Assembly: GCA_947497145.1 (NCBI GenBank)
Contig: CANMFQ010000004.1
Span: 194,560 to 258,559 of the forward strand
Direction of reading: 5' to 3'
DNA: 64,000 nt
Origin: an uncultured Flavobacteriaceae bacterium
Lineage (GTDB): Bacteria; Bacteroidota; Bacteroidia; Flavobacteriales; Flavobacteriaceae
Part shown: positions 1 through 8,805 of the stretch, in pieces
How positions within the stretch are numbered: the first letter of the stretch is position 1
Layout: every line of letters starts with the position of its first letter
The notes under the pieces: model-generated
Database searches by the model: none
What the model was told of the DNA's origin: nothing
Seen by the model: only the letters and a program-made list of their open reading frames with translations
Program-made: the position numbers and the translations under genes

Positions 1-243
1 AGGTATTTTTAATATTGAACTCCTCTTGACTTTTTCTTTTAGCTGCAAATTATGCATTTTGCACCCTAATTTTATCATTTTTGAGTACAGCAGCTATGGC
101 TATGCAACACTAAAATTGGCTTTTTTACTCGTTTTATGCATTGCCACTTCATAATGAGCATAAATCTGGTTTAAAGCAACACCCTTTATAACAACGAAAA
201 GGACTTGCCTCCTACCGTTATTTATCAGTTTTCAGTATACTTC

Positions 244-275
244 AAAAAAAAGCCCCTTTCTTGCGAAAGAGGCTT
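244..275 (-). terminator. Intrinsic terminator after DUF4295
   Basis: On the minus strand an 11-bp stem with one mismatch (arms 265-275 and 250-260, loop 261-264) is followed by an uninterrupted T run at 244-249. It lies 22 bp downstream of the DUF4295 stop and closes the L28-L33-DUF4295 operon. Bases 1-243 to its left hold no open frame or structure I can support. Confidence 0.85.
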
Positions 276-296
276 AGACACAACAGTTACTTGTTG

Positions 297-449
297 TTAT
301 TTTTTAGCGATCCACTCGTTTACCATTTCTGGTGGCATAACAGACTCAACGAATGTATATGCACCACTTTTGGGAGACTTAACCATTTTAATAGCTTTTG
401 TCAATCTTTTTGAACTTGTCTGTAAACTTGCTACGGTCTTCTTTGCCAT
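297..449 (-). CDS. DUF4295 family small protein
   Basis: This 50-residue basic protein begins MAKKTVASLQ and ends NEWIAKK. It is the small conserved protein that follows rpmB and rpmG in Bacteroidota, and this position is its usual one. Function is unknown. Its length, charge (many Lys) and constant linkage to ribosomal protein genes suggest a ribosome-associated role, which is inference. It is 36 bp downstream of rpmG, in the same operon, and is followed by a strong terminator. Read on the plus strand, the same DNA gives an 86-codon open frame that I regard as spurious. Confidence 0.9.
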   Translation of the reverse strand: MAKKTVASLQTSSKRLTKAIKMVKSPKSGAYTFVESVMPPEMVNEWIAKK

Positions 450-485
450 AATTAATATACTTTAGCTTTCTGCTAATTGCAGAAA

Positions 486-668
486 TTATTTTATTTCTTT
501 ATGAACAGTCATTCGCTTTAAGATTGGATTAAATTTCTTTATTTCCATTCTCTCGGGAGTGTTCTTTTTATTTTTAGTCGTAATGTACCGTGAAGTACCT
601 GGCTGACCAGATGCTTTATGCTCAGTACATTCTAAAATAACTTGGATTCTATTTCCTTTCTTTGCCAT
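486..668 (-). CDS. rpmG: 50S ribosomal protein L33
   Basis: Sixty residues, the normal length for bL33, a component of the large ribosomal subunit. The N-terminus [18 protein letters not shown] and the central [20 protein letters not shown] block are diagnostic. Only one cysteine is visible, so this is the zinc-free (C-minus) form rather than the four-cysteine form. It is the middle gene of rpmB-rpmG-DUF4295, 20 bp after rpmB, and is presumably transcribed from the promoter at 951-982. Confidence 0.97.
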   Translation of the reverse strand: MAKKGNRIQVILECTEHKASGQPGTSRYITTKNKKNTPERMEIKKFNPILKRMTVHKEIK

Positions 669-688
669 TGTAATCTAAATTTTCTGGA

Positions 689-925
689 TTATTTCAACTT
701 TCCTTGCGCTTTCGCCTCCTTCATCACAGCCGAAATACCTTTCTTGTTGATTATCTTTAATGCCTTGGCAGAAACTTTTAAAGTTACCCAACGATCTTCT
801 TCAGGAATATAAAAACGCTTTTTAGAAAGATTTACATCAAATCTTCTTCTGGTTTTATTGATAGAGAAAGAAACATTGTTTCCAAACATTGCTCTTTTTC
901 CCGTAATTTCACAAACTTTTGACAT
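689..925 (-). CDS. rpmB: 50S ribosomal protein L28
   Basis: Seventy-eight residues, typical for bL28, a large-subunit protein. Recognisable blocks are MSKVCEITGK at the start, the basic KTRRRFDVNL segment and the LKVSAKALKIINKKG segment. A single cysteine remains where zinc-binding forms carry pairs. It is the first gene of the rpmB-rpmG-DUF4295 operon. A Bacteroidota-type promoter sits about 25 bp upstream of the start. Confidence 0.97.
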   Translation of the reverse strand: MSKVCEITGKRAMFGNNVSFSINKTRRRFDVNLSKKRFYIPEEDRWVTLKVSAKALKIINKKGISAVMKEAKAQGKLK

Positions 926-950
926 TGCGATGATTTTTTTTAACAGGATG

Positions 951-982
951 CAAATTTATATCTTTTTTATGGTTCAGACAAA
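951..982 (-). promoter_or_regulatory. Bacteroidota-type promoter of rpmB operon
   Basis: Minus-strand TTTG at 982-979, a 20-nt spacer, and TAAATTTG at 958-951 match the Bacteroidota -33/-7 consensus (TTTG or TTG, about 20 nt, TAnnTTTG). This gives an mRNA leader of roughly 20 nt before rpmB. It sits in the 65-bp gap after the end of cinA, which shows that the ribosomal genes have their own promoter. Confidence 0.8.
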
Positions 983-990
983 ATTCTAGT

Positions 991-2241
991 TCAGAATTTT
1001 AAAATTTCTTTTCGCAGCATTTCAAACGCCTTATTTACAGCCTTTTGCACTACTCGCTCCCTATGATTACCCATCATGAATTTCTCAGAAAAAACACCCT
1101 TTGGCGATGCTACAGCAATATAAACTGTTCCTAGGTCGGCATCAGAATCACCTTTTGAAGGACCTGCATTGCCTGTAGTAGCAACCGCAAAATCTGTTTT
1201 CAATAAAGACTTAACGTTTTCAGCCATGGCTTCAGCTACTTGAGCACTAACTACCGAATGATCAGCAATAACGACCTCAGACACGCCAAGCACCTCTATT
1301 TTAGTTTGCGTAGCATAACTAACAACACCGCCTTTATAATAATTAGAAGCACCTGCTAAAGCCGTAATTTTTTTTGCAATTTCACCTCCGGTACAACTTT
1401 CAGCAGTAGCTAAAGAAAATTGCTTTTCCGTCATTAATTTAGCCACTACTTTCTCTAAGGTTTCATCATCTTCTATACCATAAATAAGATCTCCTATTAA
1501 AGGATATAGTTTTTGTATCTCTTGGTCAACTGCCTTCGCTATCAACTCCTTATCACCACCCTTAGCTGTTAAACGCAAGCGCACCTTTCCTAAATTTGGT
1601 AAGTATGCCAGTTTTATAAAGGATGGTAAATTGGTTTCCCAATGCTGAATTTTTTCGGCTATCGCACTTTCTCCAAGACCATAGGTAACTATGGTTTTAT
1701 GCAAAATATGCGGTCTTTTAAATGCGGTCATTATTCTGGGAATAACTTGATCACGCATCAAATTTTTCATTTCAAAAGGCACTCCAGGAAGCGAAACATA
1801 CACTACCCCTTCTTTTTGAAGCCACATACCTGGGGCTGTGCCATATTGATTATGTAAGGCAGTTGCCTTTGACAACACCAAGGCTTGGTCTCGGTTAACG
1901 TCTGAAATTTTGGTGTTTGTAATATGTTTTGCAAAAAGATTTTCAACATGCGCTAAAACTTTCTCATCACGCACTAAAGTATCATTAAAATACTCACAAA
2001 AAGTATGTTTGGTAATATCGTCTTTTGTTGGCCCTAAGCCGCCTGTCACAATTACGATTTGAGCTCTGGTTTTTGCGGCTGCAAGCGCTTCTAAAATATG
2101 CAATCGATCATCTTGTACCGAAGTAATTTGATATACTGAAACGCCAATTTTATTGAGTTCTTTGGCTATAAAAACCGAATTTGTATCTACAATTTGGCCG
2201 ATGAGAATTTCATCGCCAATAGTGATAATTTCTGCAAACAT
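991..2241 (-). CDS. cinA: CinA-family protein (NMN deamidase type)
   Basis: This 416-residue protein has the two-domain CinA layout. An N-terminal MoCF/COG1058 domain (about residues 1-170) carries [11 protein letters not shown], and a C-terminal CinA/PncC domain (about 255-416) carries [12 protein letters not shown] and [11 protein letters not shown]. Family members recycle pyridine nucleotides (nicotinamide mononucleotide deamidase and ADP-ribose pyrophosphatase activities), and some are linked to competence. The protein is cytoplasmic. It lies 14 bp after the Hpt gene and reads as the last gene of the FAH-Hpt-cinA run. Length matches the family, and the ATG start is directly supported by [13 protein letters not shown]. 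Confidence 0.93.
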   Translation of the reverse strand: MFAEIITIGDEILIGQIVDTNSVFIAKELNKIGVSVYQITSVQDDRLHILEALAAAKTRAQIVIVTGGLGPTKDDITKHTFCEYFNDTLVRDEKVLAHVENLFAKHITNTKISDVNRDQALVLSKATALHNQYGTAPGMWLQKEGVVYVSLPGVPFEMKNLMRDQVIPRIMTAFKRPHILHKTIVTYGLGESAIAEKIQHWETNLPSFIKLAYLPNLGKVRLRLTAKGGDKELIAKAVDQEIQKLYPLIGDLIYGIEDDETLEKVVAKLMTEKQFSLATAESCTGGEIAKKITALAGASNYYKGGVVSYATQTKIEVLGVSEVVIADHSVVSAQVAEAMAENVKSLLKTDFAVATTGNAGPSKGDSDADLGTVYIAVASPKGVFSEKFMMGNHRERVVQKAVNKAFEMLRKEILKF

Positions 2242-2255
2242 AGATGCTTATAAAA

Positions 2256-2594
2256 TTAGAGCTTGAAATCATTTTTAAGCTCACCAACTACTTGAATAAT
2301 ATCGGTTTTCAATACCGGAAACACCTTTTCTATTTCCGCCATATTAGCTCGATTTTTACCCAAAGTTTCGATTTCTAAAGCAGCTGCTCGTGTTTGTTCC
2401 ATTCCCAAAAGATCTACATTTGGCTTAATTTTATGTGCCAATTGATATACTTGCTCGTAATTATTAGCCACCAAAGCCTGTTCTAAGCCTTCCAAATCTT
2501 GTGGAACTTCTTCTAAAAAAACAGAAATTACAGAGGTAATGAAATCTTCATCGCCTTCAGCCATTTCATTAATTTTATCTAAACTATATATCAT
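2256..2594 (-). CDS. Hpt (histidine phosphotransfer) domain protein
   Basis: A 112-residue stand-alone Hpt protein. The phosphoacceptor motif QLAHKIKPNVDLLGM places the active histidine at His54, in the helical bundle context expected for Hpt domains (acidic and amphipathic helices, no other domain). Such proteins relay phosphate between hybrid histidine kinases and response regulators. The partner kinase is not next to it. The start ATG directly follows the TAA of the FAH-family gene (TAAATG), so the two are translationally coupled. Which relay it serves cannot be told from the sequence. Confidence 0.88.
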   Translation of the reverse strand: MIYSLDKINEMAEGDEDFITSVISVFLEEVPQDLEGLEQALVANNYEQVYQLAHKIKPNVDLLGMEQTRAAALEIETLGKNRANMAEIEKVFPVLKTDIIQVVGELKNDFKL

Positions 2595-3206
2595 TTATTT
2601 AATTTTAACAGTAAATATTGTTTGCCCCTCTAAGACACCTGTAAGATAGTCATTTGCTACAATTCTACCAACACCTGAAGGCGTTCCTGTAAAAATAATA
2701 TCACCTTTTTTTAATGTAAAAAACATAGAAATGTAAGAAATTAACTCGTCAATACGCCATAACATAAGACTTGTATTACTTTTTTGCACTTCTTTTCCGT
2801 TTTTAATGAGAGAAAAATTTAATTCATTTAAATCCTTAAAATTTGATTTATGCACCCAATTTCCAACAACAGCAGCGCCATCAAAACCCTTAGCTTTTTC
2901 CCATGGGAGTCCTTTTTCTTTTAACTTGGCTTGCAAATCACGTGCCGTAAAATCAATTCCTAAGCCTATTTCATCATAGTAATTATGGGCAAATTGCTCA
3001 TTAATATGTTTACCCACTTTTTTAATCTTCACCAAAACCTCTACTTCATAATGCACATCATTTGAGAATTCTGGTATATAAAAATCTTGTTCCTTAGGAA
3101 GTATTGCCGAATCAGGCTTTATAAAAACCACTGGTTCTTCAGGGCGTTCATTTGCCAATTCTTCTATATGCGCCGTATAATTACGACCTATACAAATGAG
3201 TTTCAT
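2595..3206 (-). CDS. Fumarylacetoacetate hydrolase-family protein
   Basis: A 203-residue single-domain FAH-superfamily enzyme. It starts with the typical MKLICIGRNYTAHI and contains the metal-ligand region VHYEVEVLVKI and the GIDFTARDLQ block, then the C-terminal FTGTPSGVG motif. Relatives hydrolyse C-C bonds of acylpyruvates or decarboxylate oxaloacetate with Mg or Mn. The size matches the short FahD1/YcgM-like branch rather than true FAH. It is cytoplasmic and is followed immediately by the Hpt gene. The true substrate is not predictable here. Confidence 0.9.
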   Translation of the reverse strand: MKLICIGRNYTAHIEELANERPEEPVVFIKPDSAILPKEQDFYIPEFSNDVHYEVEVLVKIKKVGKHINEQFAHNYYDEIGLGIDFTARDLQAKLKEKGLPWEKAKGFDGAAVVGNWVHKSNFKDLNELNFSLIKNGKEVQKSNTSLMLWRIDELISYISMFFTLKKGDIIFTGTPSGVGRIVANDYLTGVLEGQTIFTVKIK

Positions 3207-3297
3207 ATGTATATTTTTTTATTTATTTCAGTATTTTCAAGCCTTTTACGCAAAAACCTCTTGCAACGACTCTATTTTAAAGTGGCAGAAATATAAA

Positions 3298-4074
3298 CTA
3301 ACGCTGCTTCGTATTTAATTTATTAAGTTTTATTTGCGTCAGCACTTTTTTCGTGTATAATGGAAAATCAGCATTCAGAATCCAACTAAAATAACCAGGT
3401 TCTTTTTCAAGTACATCATTAACCTTTTTTCCTTTATGCTTTCCAAAAGCAAACATTTCTTCATCATCTTCATCCCAAACAATAAAACCTGCAAAGTCTA
3501 CCGTACGTTTGTGCGACGAAAATTCAGCTAATTTTTTGACGTCATTTTCCAATTCGGGATAACGATCTAATTGAGACAAAAGAACCTCATAGGTGGCATT
3601 GGTATCTGCTTGCGCACTATGTGCATCTTTTAATTCCTTATCACAGTAAAATTTGTAGGCTGCACCGAGTGTACGTTTTTCCATTTTATGAAAAATAGTT
3701 TGCACATCAACAGAAGCCATTTTTTTCATATCAAAATCTACTCCTGCCCGCAACATCTCTTCAGCCAACAAAGGGATATCAAATCGATCAGAATTAAAAC
3801 CACCCAAATCACTATCTTTTATCATCGTGTAAATTTCTTTGGACAATTCTTTAAAAGTAGGTTCATTGGCCACCTGCTGATTAGAAATACCATGAATGGC
3901 CGTAACTTCATCAGGTATAGGCATTTCAGGATTCACCAACCATGTTTTGCTTTCTTTATTGCCATTGGGAAATATCTTTAAAATCGCAATTTCCACAATA
4001 CGATCTTTAGCAACATTGGTACCCGTTGTTTCTAAATCGAAAAAACATATTGGTCTTGTAAGCTTTAATTCCAT
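3298..4074 (-). CDS. DnaQ-like 3'-5' exonuclease
   Basis: A 258-residue protein with an N-terminal DEDDh exonuclease domain: CFFDLETTGT (Asp13, Glu15), the HGISNQQV segment, GFNSDRFDIPLL, and HSAQADTNATYEVL carrying the catalytic His and last Asp. This fold proofreads or trims DNA or RNA. The C-terminal part (MFAFGKHKGKKVNDV...GYFSWIL) matches the small C-terminal domain found in exonuclease X-like and DUF3820 proteins. It stands alone rather than fused to a polymerase. A 133-bp divergent gap separates it from the TPR lipoprotein gene. The exact role (repair, proofreading or RNA turnover) is open. Confidence 0.88.
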   Translation of the reverse strand: MELKLTRPICFFDLETTGTNVAKDRIVEIAILKIFPNGNKESKTWLVNPEMPIPDEVTAIHGISNQQVANEPTFKELSKEIYTMIKDSDLGGFNSDRFDIPLLAEEMLRAGVDFDMKKMASVDVQTIFHKMEKRTLGAAYKFYCDKELKDAHSAQADTNATYEVLLSQLDRYPELENDVKKLAEFSSHKRTVDFAGFIVWDEDDEEMFAFGKHKGKKVNDVLEKEPGYFSWILNADFPLYTKKVLTQIKLNKLNTKQR

Positions 4075-4207
4075 CTTTCTTGTCGTTGTTTAGGCAAATA
4101 TAATTAGAAGGATGGCAATTTCTTTTTATAATTTAGCTTTATTGTTGCGATGCTTCAAAAAACATCAATTTCATGACAAAAATCTATCACCTCAACTACA
4201 TATTCTT

Positions 4208-5023
4208 ATGAATCGTTTTTATCTTTCAATCTTGTTAATACTATTCTCTTGTAACCAACAACACACCACAACGCTTCATTACAGCACAAAGTCAGCGAAA
4301 GCACTTCATCTATATAACAAAGGCTGGGAACAAATTATGGACGAAGGTCGCTACGCCGCTGCCGAAGATTCGTATCGTAAAGCCCTTGAATACGACCCCA
4401 ATTTTTTAATCGGCAAAAGTGTTTTAGCCAGATTAACGCTAAATTTAGAAGAGCGCTTAGCTCTTTTTAAAGCACTAGAAAATGAAGCTTCAGAAATTCA
4501 TGGCGATGAAAAGCGTATTCTTGAAGTCTATACTGCTTTTACAAACTACACCAATCTACGCGATATGGGTAGCCAAAATGCAGGCGATGTTTTACAAAAC
4601 GCATTACAACTAGGCGAAGAAAACCTACGAAAAATAACCCATAAATATCCTGAAGAAATTTACCTAAAAGCAGAATATATTGAAATGCTACATGCCTTAC
4701 ATGGACCAGAAAAAGCGCTCGACTCTTTAGATGTATTAACTACGGCAACCCAAAAAGAAAATCCATTTCTTTTGGGCTATTTTGCAACTATGAAAGCCGA
4801 ATTGGGAGATTACAAAAGTGCCTTGGCAGCAGCCTATCGGTTAAAAGAAAAAACAGTAGATACAACAATTCCAAAACCCTATGTGGTTTTAGCCGATGTA
4901 TATTTCAAAATGAACCAATTAGACAGTGCCAAAAGCAATGTCGACAAAGCATATGGTTTAGACCCAAGAAATTTAGATGCCAGTAGATTGAAGCAGAAAA
5001 TAGCTAAAAAGACTGCACAATAA
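4208..5023 (+). CDS. TPR-containing lipoprotein
   Basis: I start this gene at the internal ATG (MNRFYLSILLILFSCNQQ). It gives a clean lipoprotein signal with a lipobox Cys, whereas the longer frame from 4112 adds 32 residues that do not look like a signal peptide. The mature protein (271 residues in all) has at least two tetratricopeptide-like segments: KALHLYNKGWEQ...AAEDSYRKALEYDPNFLIG and a C-terminal PKPYVVLADVYFKMNQLDSAKSNVDKAYGLDPRN. It is likely anchored to a membrane facing the periplasm or surface, acting as a protein-interaction scaffold. No specific function can be assigned. Confidence 0.8.
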   Translation: MNRFYLSILLILFSCNQQHTTTLHYSTKSAKALHLYNKGWEQIMDEGRYAAAEDSYRKALEYDPNFLIGKSVLARLTLNLEERLALFKALENEASEIHGDEKRILEVYTAFTNYTNLRDMGSQNAGDVLQNALQLGEENLRKITHKYPEEIYLKAEYIEMLHALHGPEKALDSLDVLTTATQKENPFLLGYFATMKAELGDYKSALAAAYRLKEKTVDTTIPKPYVVLADVYFKMNQLDSAKSNVDKAYGLDPRNLDASRLKQKIAKKTAQ

Positions 5024-5075
5024 AAAAGTACTTTTGGAGTATTAGGTATTTAAAAATGGTAAAAACACACTCTTA

Positions 5076-6350
5076 TTACAACCTAGTATTAATGATACTG
5101 TTAAAAGCAGAGCCAAACGTATAACTTAGGCCAACACTAAAACTCACCTCAAAATCGGTAGCGATTTGTTTTTGTTGCAATAGCACATCTTCAATAGAAG
5201 CAGTTCCACTAGGCAGATTTATCTGGTCACCTATAAGCTCCATTTTTCCTGAAAACTTTGCTGCAAGCCCTTTAAAAACACGTACTGAAACACTACTAAA
5301 AAACTGCGCTCTATTCTTTTGAAAATCACTTAAAAATGTAGACGCTCTTAAACGCGAATACAAATTACCCCACGGCTGCCTAAAACGCACTTGTACATCT
5401 AAAGAATGATTAAAAATACCTTCAGTCATTTTTCCAAAAATGGTAGGTTCAATATAATCATTATGAAAGTATCCTATTTTATAGGCAAAAACAATTTCGC
5501 GGCGCAACACCTCATGATAAGGAAAGATATTATATTCAAGTGCTGGCGTAAAATAGTATTTAAAGTCTAAATTGGTAAAGGTATCATGTCTTGCGCCTCC
5601 AAAAATACCTGTTGACCAATGGTCTGAAATACTTCTGACAATACTTCCATCTCCCGAATACCTGAAACGCTTACTTATAAAGGTCTCATCATCTCTTAAA
5701 AACTCGCTAGTCGCCTGACTCAATACAACATCGGTACGGATGCGTATTTTTTCGGTCACCCTATCACTTTCAAAACCTACCTTATATTCAAATTCTTTAC
5801 GGCTAGATTCTTTTTTCAACTTTGCTTGACCAAACACCTCAAAAATCCAATTATTCCAAGGGTCATCAAAATCAATATCTTGTTTTTCTGCCAATCCGGC
5901 GCTTGTAATACGATACCTAATATTATCAGCTAAATCTGAAGCCATTACGTAGGGCAATAAACCAGATTTAATAGCCCTCACGAGCCCTTTTCGAATATTA
6001 TCAGTTGACATATTCGCATTGGTATCGTAAGAACGTTTCTCATTAATATCGGCATAATCACCCGCCCCCTTAAAATCTAAATTATATATTCTACCCCCAC
6101 CGCCTTTGGCTATATCATAGATGAATAATTGAACGTTTGCTAAACCTTGGTCACGCACATGACTAGCGAATTTAATTTCTTGACGCACAAAATTTTTATC
6201 ACAATTACAGTCAATATATAATTTTATAGCTCCTTTGTCTTCCTCATTGTTTACAGTTTTTTGTGAAACCAATATGAATGAAGATAGAAAAAACAAACAA
6301 AAGAAAAGCGTATGTATTATGCGGTATAACAGTCTTTGAAATGCAAACAT
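5076..6350 (-). CDS. Conserved hypothetical, probable outer-membrane beta-barrel
   Basis: A 424-residue protein with an N-terminal hydrophobic signal (about residues 8-30). A soluble region of about 140 residues follows, beginning LYIDCNCDKNFVRQEI and containing FIYDIAKGGGGRIYNLDF and a DDPWNNWIFEVF block. The rest (about 170-424) is rich in alternating aromatic and polar strands such as FKYYFTPALEYNIFPY and VSFSVGLSYTFGS, typical of a beta-barrel. I recall similar hypothetical proteins with this Cys-containing N-terminal block across Bacteroidota, but no named function. The DNA before it contains a TACATTTG that could be a -7 element. It is convergent with the TPR gene. Confidence 0.7.
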   Translation of the reverse strand: MFAFQRLLYRIIHTLFFCLFFLSSFILVSQKTVNNEEDKGAIKLYIDCNCDKNFVRQEIKFASHVRDQGLANVQLFIYDIAKGGGGRIYNLDFKGAGDYADINEKRSYDTNANMSTDNIRKGLVRAIKSGLLPYVMASDLADNIRYRITSAGLAEKQDIDFDDPWNNWIFEVFGQAKLKKESSRKEFEYKVGFESDRVTEKIRIRTDVVLSQATSEFLRDDETFISKRFRYSGDGSIVRSISDHWSTGIFGGARHDTFTNLDFKYYFTPALEYNIFPYHEVLRREIVFAYKIGYFHNDYIEPTIFGKMTEGIFNHSLDVQVRFRQPWGNLYSRLRASTFLSDFQKNRAQFFSSVSVRVFKGLAAKFSGKMELIGDQINLPSGTASIEDVLLQQKQIATDFEVSFSVGLSYTFGSAFNSIINTRL

Positions 6351-6675
6351 TGGTGGTTATATATACCCGTAAATATATACCCATTAAACAAATGTAAATG
6401 TTAGCAAACTGTTAATACCAAAGTTGATAATTTGTCACTTATATTTTTATCAAAACCCCAATTTATTCCGTAAAAATTAAGAAATATACAAATCAAGCTG
6501 TAGTACATGGATTAGAAAAGGTATATAGCCTCACAAAATCATTTCAAAACAAAACGTTGCGTAACTTTTTTAAATTTACCCATAGCGACATCAAACCAAA
6601 AAACATCTTGCTTCACTATGCTTTAAATCACAAAAGGAAATTCATCAATACAAATGGAGTAACGACAAAGTTTGG
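6351..6675. other. Intergenic region, no supported gene
   Basis: These 325 bp between the start of the beta-barrel gene and the end of the E2 gene hold no gene I can support. A plus-strand frame stays open from 6431 to 6712 but lacks an ATG and runs antisense into the E2 gene (see findings). The right part is AT-rich with no terminator-like hairpin. Confidence 0.6.
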
Positions 6676-8034
6676 CTACACCTCTCTATTTACGTCCCAA
6701 GCCTCAAGATAATCGGCTATATATTTTGCAAACATACTACCTAAAGCGCCGTTCACAACACGGTGATCGTAACTATGCGATAGATACATTTTGCTGCGAA
6801 TACCAATAAAATCACCTTCACTAGTTTCTATAACCGATGGTATTTTACGAATAGCACCCAATGCCAATATACCTACTTGAGGCTGATTGATAATTGGCGT
6901 ACCAAAAACACTACCAAAAGTACCCACATTGGTTACCGTATAGGTACCGCCTTGAATTTCATCAGGCTTTAATTTATTCTCGCGAGCCCTTTTTGCTAAA
7001 TCATTAACCACTTTTGCCATGCCTACCAAATTCAATTGGTCTGCATTTTTGATTACAGGAACAATTAAATTACCATCAGGAAGGGCAGCAGCCATACCAA
7101 CATTGATATTTTTTTTCTTGATTACCGTATCACCATTTACAGAGATATTCATCAACGGATATTTCTTTAATGCCTTAGCTACAGCTTCCATAAAAATGGG
7201 AGTAAATGTGAGTTTTTCTCCTTCTCTTTTAGCAAAAGCATCCTTTACCTTATTACGCCAATTTACCACATTGGTTACATCAACTTCAATAAAGCTTTGC
7301 ACATGAGCAGATGTTGAAACGCTATCTACCATATGTTTGGCTATCAATTTACCCATACGGGTCATTTGTATAACCTCGTCGCCATCTGCAACCTGAATTT
7401 TTGCTTCTTCATTAGCAATACTATCCGGTTTTACTACTGGTTGCTCAACCACTTGTTTTTTCTCAGCGATAGGAGCTGTTGGCGTTTTCACCTCAGCTAC
7501 AGGAGCTGGCGATTTCTTTTCTCCTTCAATAAAAGCTAATATATCATTTTTGGTAACACGTCCTTCTTTACCTGTACCCGGAATAGTATCTAAAGTAGCC
7601 AACGAAATGCCTTCTTGTTTGGCAATATTTTTGACTAAAGGCGAATAAAATCGTTCGGTGCCTGAATAATCTTGAACAGCCGTCGATGTCATTTCTTTTG
7701 CGATAACAACCGTATCTTCAACCGCAGCAATAGTTTCTTCTGACAAAGTATCTTCTGTCGTAGCTACTAAAGCCTCATCAGCAGTAGCGCCATTCTCAAC
7801 TTCAATAATAGCAACTGTTTGACCAACGCGTATTACATCATCAACATTGAACAGTTTTTCTACTAAAACCCCTGTTACCTCACTAGGCACTTCTGAGTCT
7901 ACTTTATCTGTAGCTATTTCAAAAACAGGCTCATCCATTTCAATGGTATCACCAACCTCTTTTAACCAAGTAGTTAGTGTCGCTTCAGCAACACTCTCTC
8001 CCATTCGCGGTAATTTTAGTTCAAATTTTGACAT
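6676..8034 (-). CDS. 2-oxoacid dehydrogenase E2 (dihydrolipoyl acyltransferase)
   Basis: This 452-residue protein has the full E2 layout. A single lipoyl domain (1-80) has Lys44 in EIATDKVDSEV as the lipoylation site. After an Ala/Pro/Glu linker comes a peripheral-subunit-binding domain (about 127-165, YSPLVKNIAKQEGIS...GRVTKNDIL), a second linker, and a catalytic core (about 215-452). The DKVDSEVPSE signature is typical of branched-chain or mixed-specificity complexes. The catalytic motif reads DHRVVNG (His424, Asn428), where HxxxDG is canonical. No E1 or E3 gene is adjacent. A TATTTTTG -7-like element lies at 8078-8071. Whether the substrate is a branched-chain 2-oxoacid or pyruvate is unsettled. 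Confidence 0.9.
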   Translation of the reverse strand: MSKFELKLPRMGESVAEATLTTWLKEVGDTIEMDEPVFEIATDKVDSEVPSEVTGVLVEKLFNVDDVIRVGQTVAIIEVENGATADEALVATTEDTLSEETIAAVEDTVVIAKEMTSTAVQDYSGTERFYSPLVKNIAKQEGISLATLDTIPGTGKEGRVTKNDILAFIEGEKKSPAPVAEVKTPTAPIAEKKQVVEQPVVKPDSIANEEAKIQVADGDEVIQMTRMGKLIAKHMVDSVSTSAHVQSFIEVDVTNVVNWRNKVKDAFAKREGEKLTFTPIFMEAVAKALKKYPLMNISVNGDTVIKKKNINVGMAAALPDGNLIVPVIKNADQLNLVGMAKVVNDLAKRARENKLKPDEIQGGTYTVTNVGTFGSVFGTPIINQPQVGILALGAIRKIPSVIETSEGDFIGIRSKMYLSHSYDHRVVNGALGSMFAKYIADYLEAWDVNREV

Positions 8035-8126
8035 ATTGTTATTTAAATACTATTTCGTGTGTATTTTTCGCAAAAATACTAAAATTAATATCCAATTTTT
8101 AAATTTAACGCAATATTTAAAGCGCC

Positions 8127-8747
8127 TTAATTTGCTTTAAGCGAGCCTTCAAAAGGAATTCTATTTAAAATACTTCTTCCTAAGGTAATCTCATCTGCAT
8201 ATTCTAACTCATCACCTACCGCAATTCCTCTTGCTATTGTAGAGGTGCTTATGCCCAATCCATCTAATTGTTTATAAATATAAAAATTAGTTGTATCACC
8301 TTCCATAGTTGAGCTTAACGCAAAAATAAGTTCCTTTATTTTCCCTTGCTTCGCTTTATTCACCAATGACATAATAGTTAAGTCCTGTGGCCCTACACCC
8401 TCCATTGGCGATATTTTACCACCCAAAACATGATACAATCCCTTAAATTGCCCCGTGTTTTCTATAGCCATTACGTCTCTTATATCTTCTACCACACAAA
8501 CTACGCTTTCATCCCTTTTAGGGTTGGCACAAATCTCACATAGCTCAGTATCTGAAATGTTATGACAGCTGGAACAGAATTTTATAGTGCTTCTCAGTGT
8601 TTCTAAGGCCTGTGCCAATCGTTGCGTTTGCTCACTAGGTTGTTTTAACAAATGTAAAACCAATCGAAGTGCTGTGCGCTTGCCAATACCTGGCAGTTGC
8701 GACATTTCGTAAACAGCATTTTCTAAGAGTTTTGATGAAAAATCCAT
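8127..8747 (-). CDS. recR: Recombination protein RecR
   Basis: With the start at the ATG of [22 protein letters not shown] the protein is 206 residues, the usual RecR length. It shows the helix-hairpin-helix ([12 protein letters not shown]), the four-cysteine zinc finger ([19 protein letters not shown]) and the Toprim domain ([15 protein letters not shown]...). RecR acts with RecO, and in some bacteria RecF, to load RecA at gaps. A longer frame from 8765 exists. However, a TAACTTTG -7-like element at 8760-8753 falls inside that extension, which favours the 8747 start with little or no leader. It is divergent from the symporter gene. Confidence 0.95.
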   Translation of the reverse strand: MDFSSKLLENAVYEMSQLPGIGKRTALRLVLHLLKQPSEQTQRLAQALETLRSTIKFCSSCHNISDTELCEICANPKRDESVVCVVEDIRDVMAIENTGQFKGLYHVLGGKISPMEGVGPQDLTIMSLVNKAKQGKIKELIFALSSTMEGDTTNFYIYKQLDGLGISTSTIARGIAVGDELEYADEITLGRSILNRIPFEGSLKAN

Positions 8748-8805
8748 AAATACAAAGTTACACACTATTTTTACTTTTTGTAATTTGCTTTCAAATCATT
8801 TATTT

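Noticed and set aside
205-465. 86-codon plus-strand frame at the left end
   Set aside because: It runs antisense to DUF4295 and through the terminator; the minus-strand reading gives a recognised 50-residue family protein.
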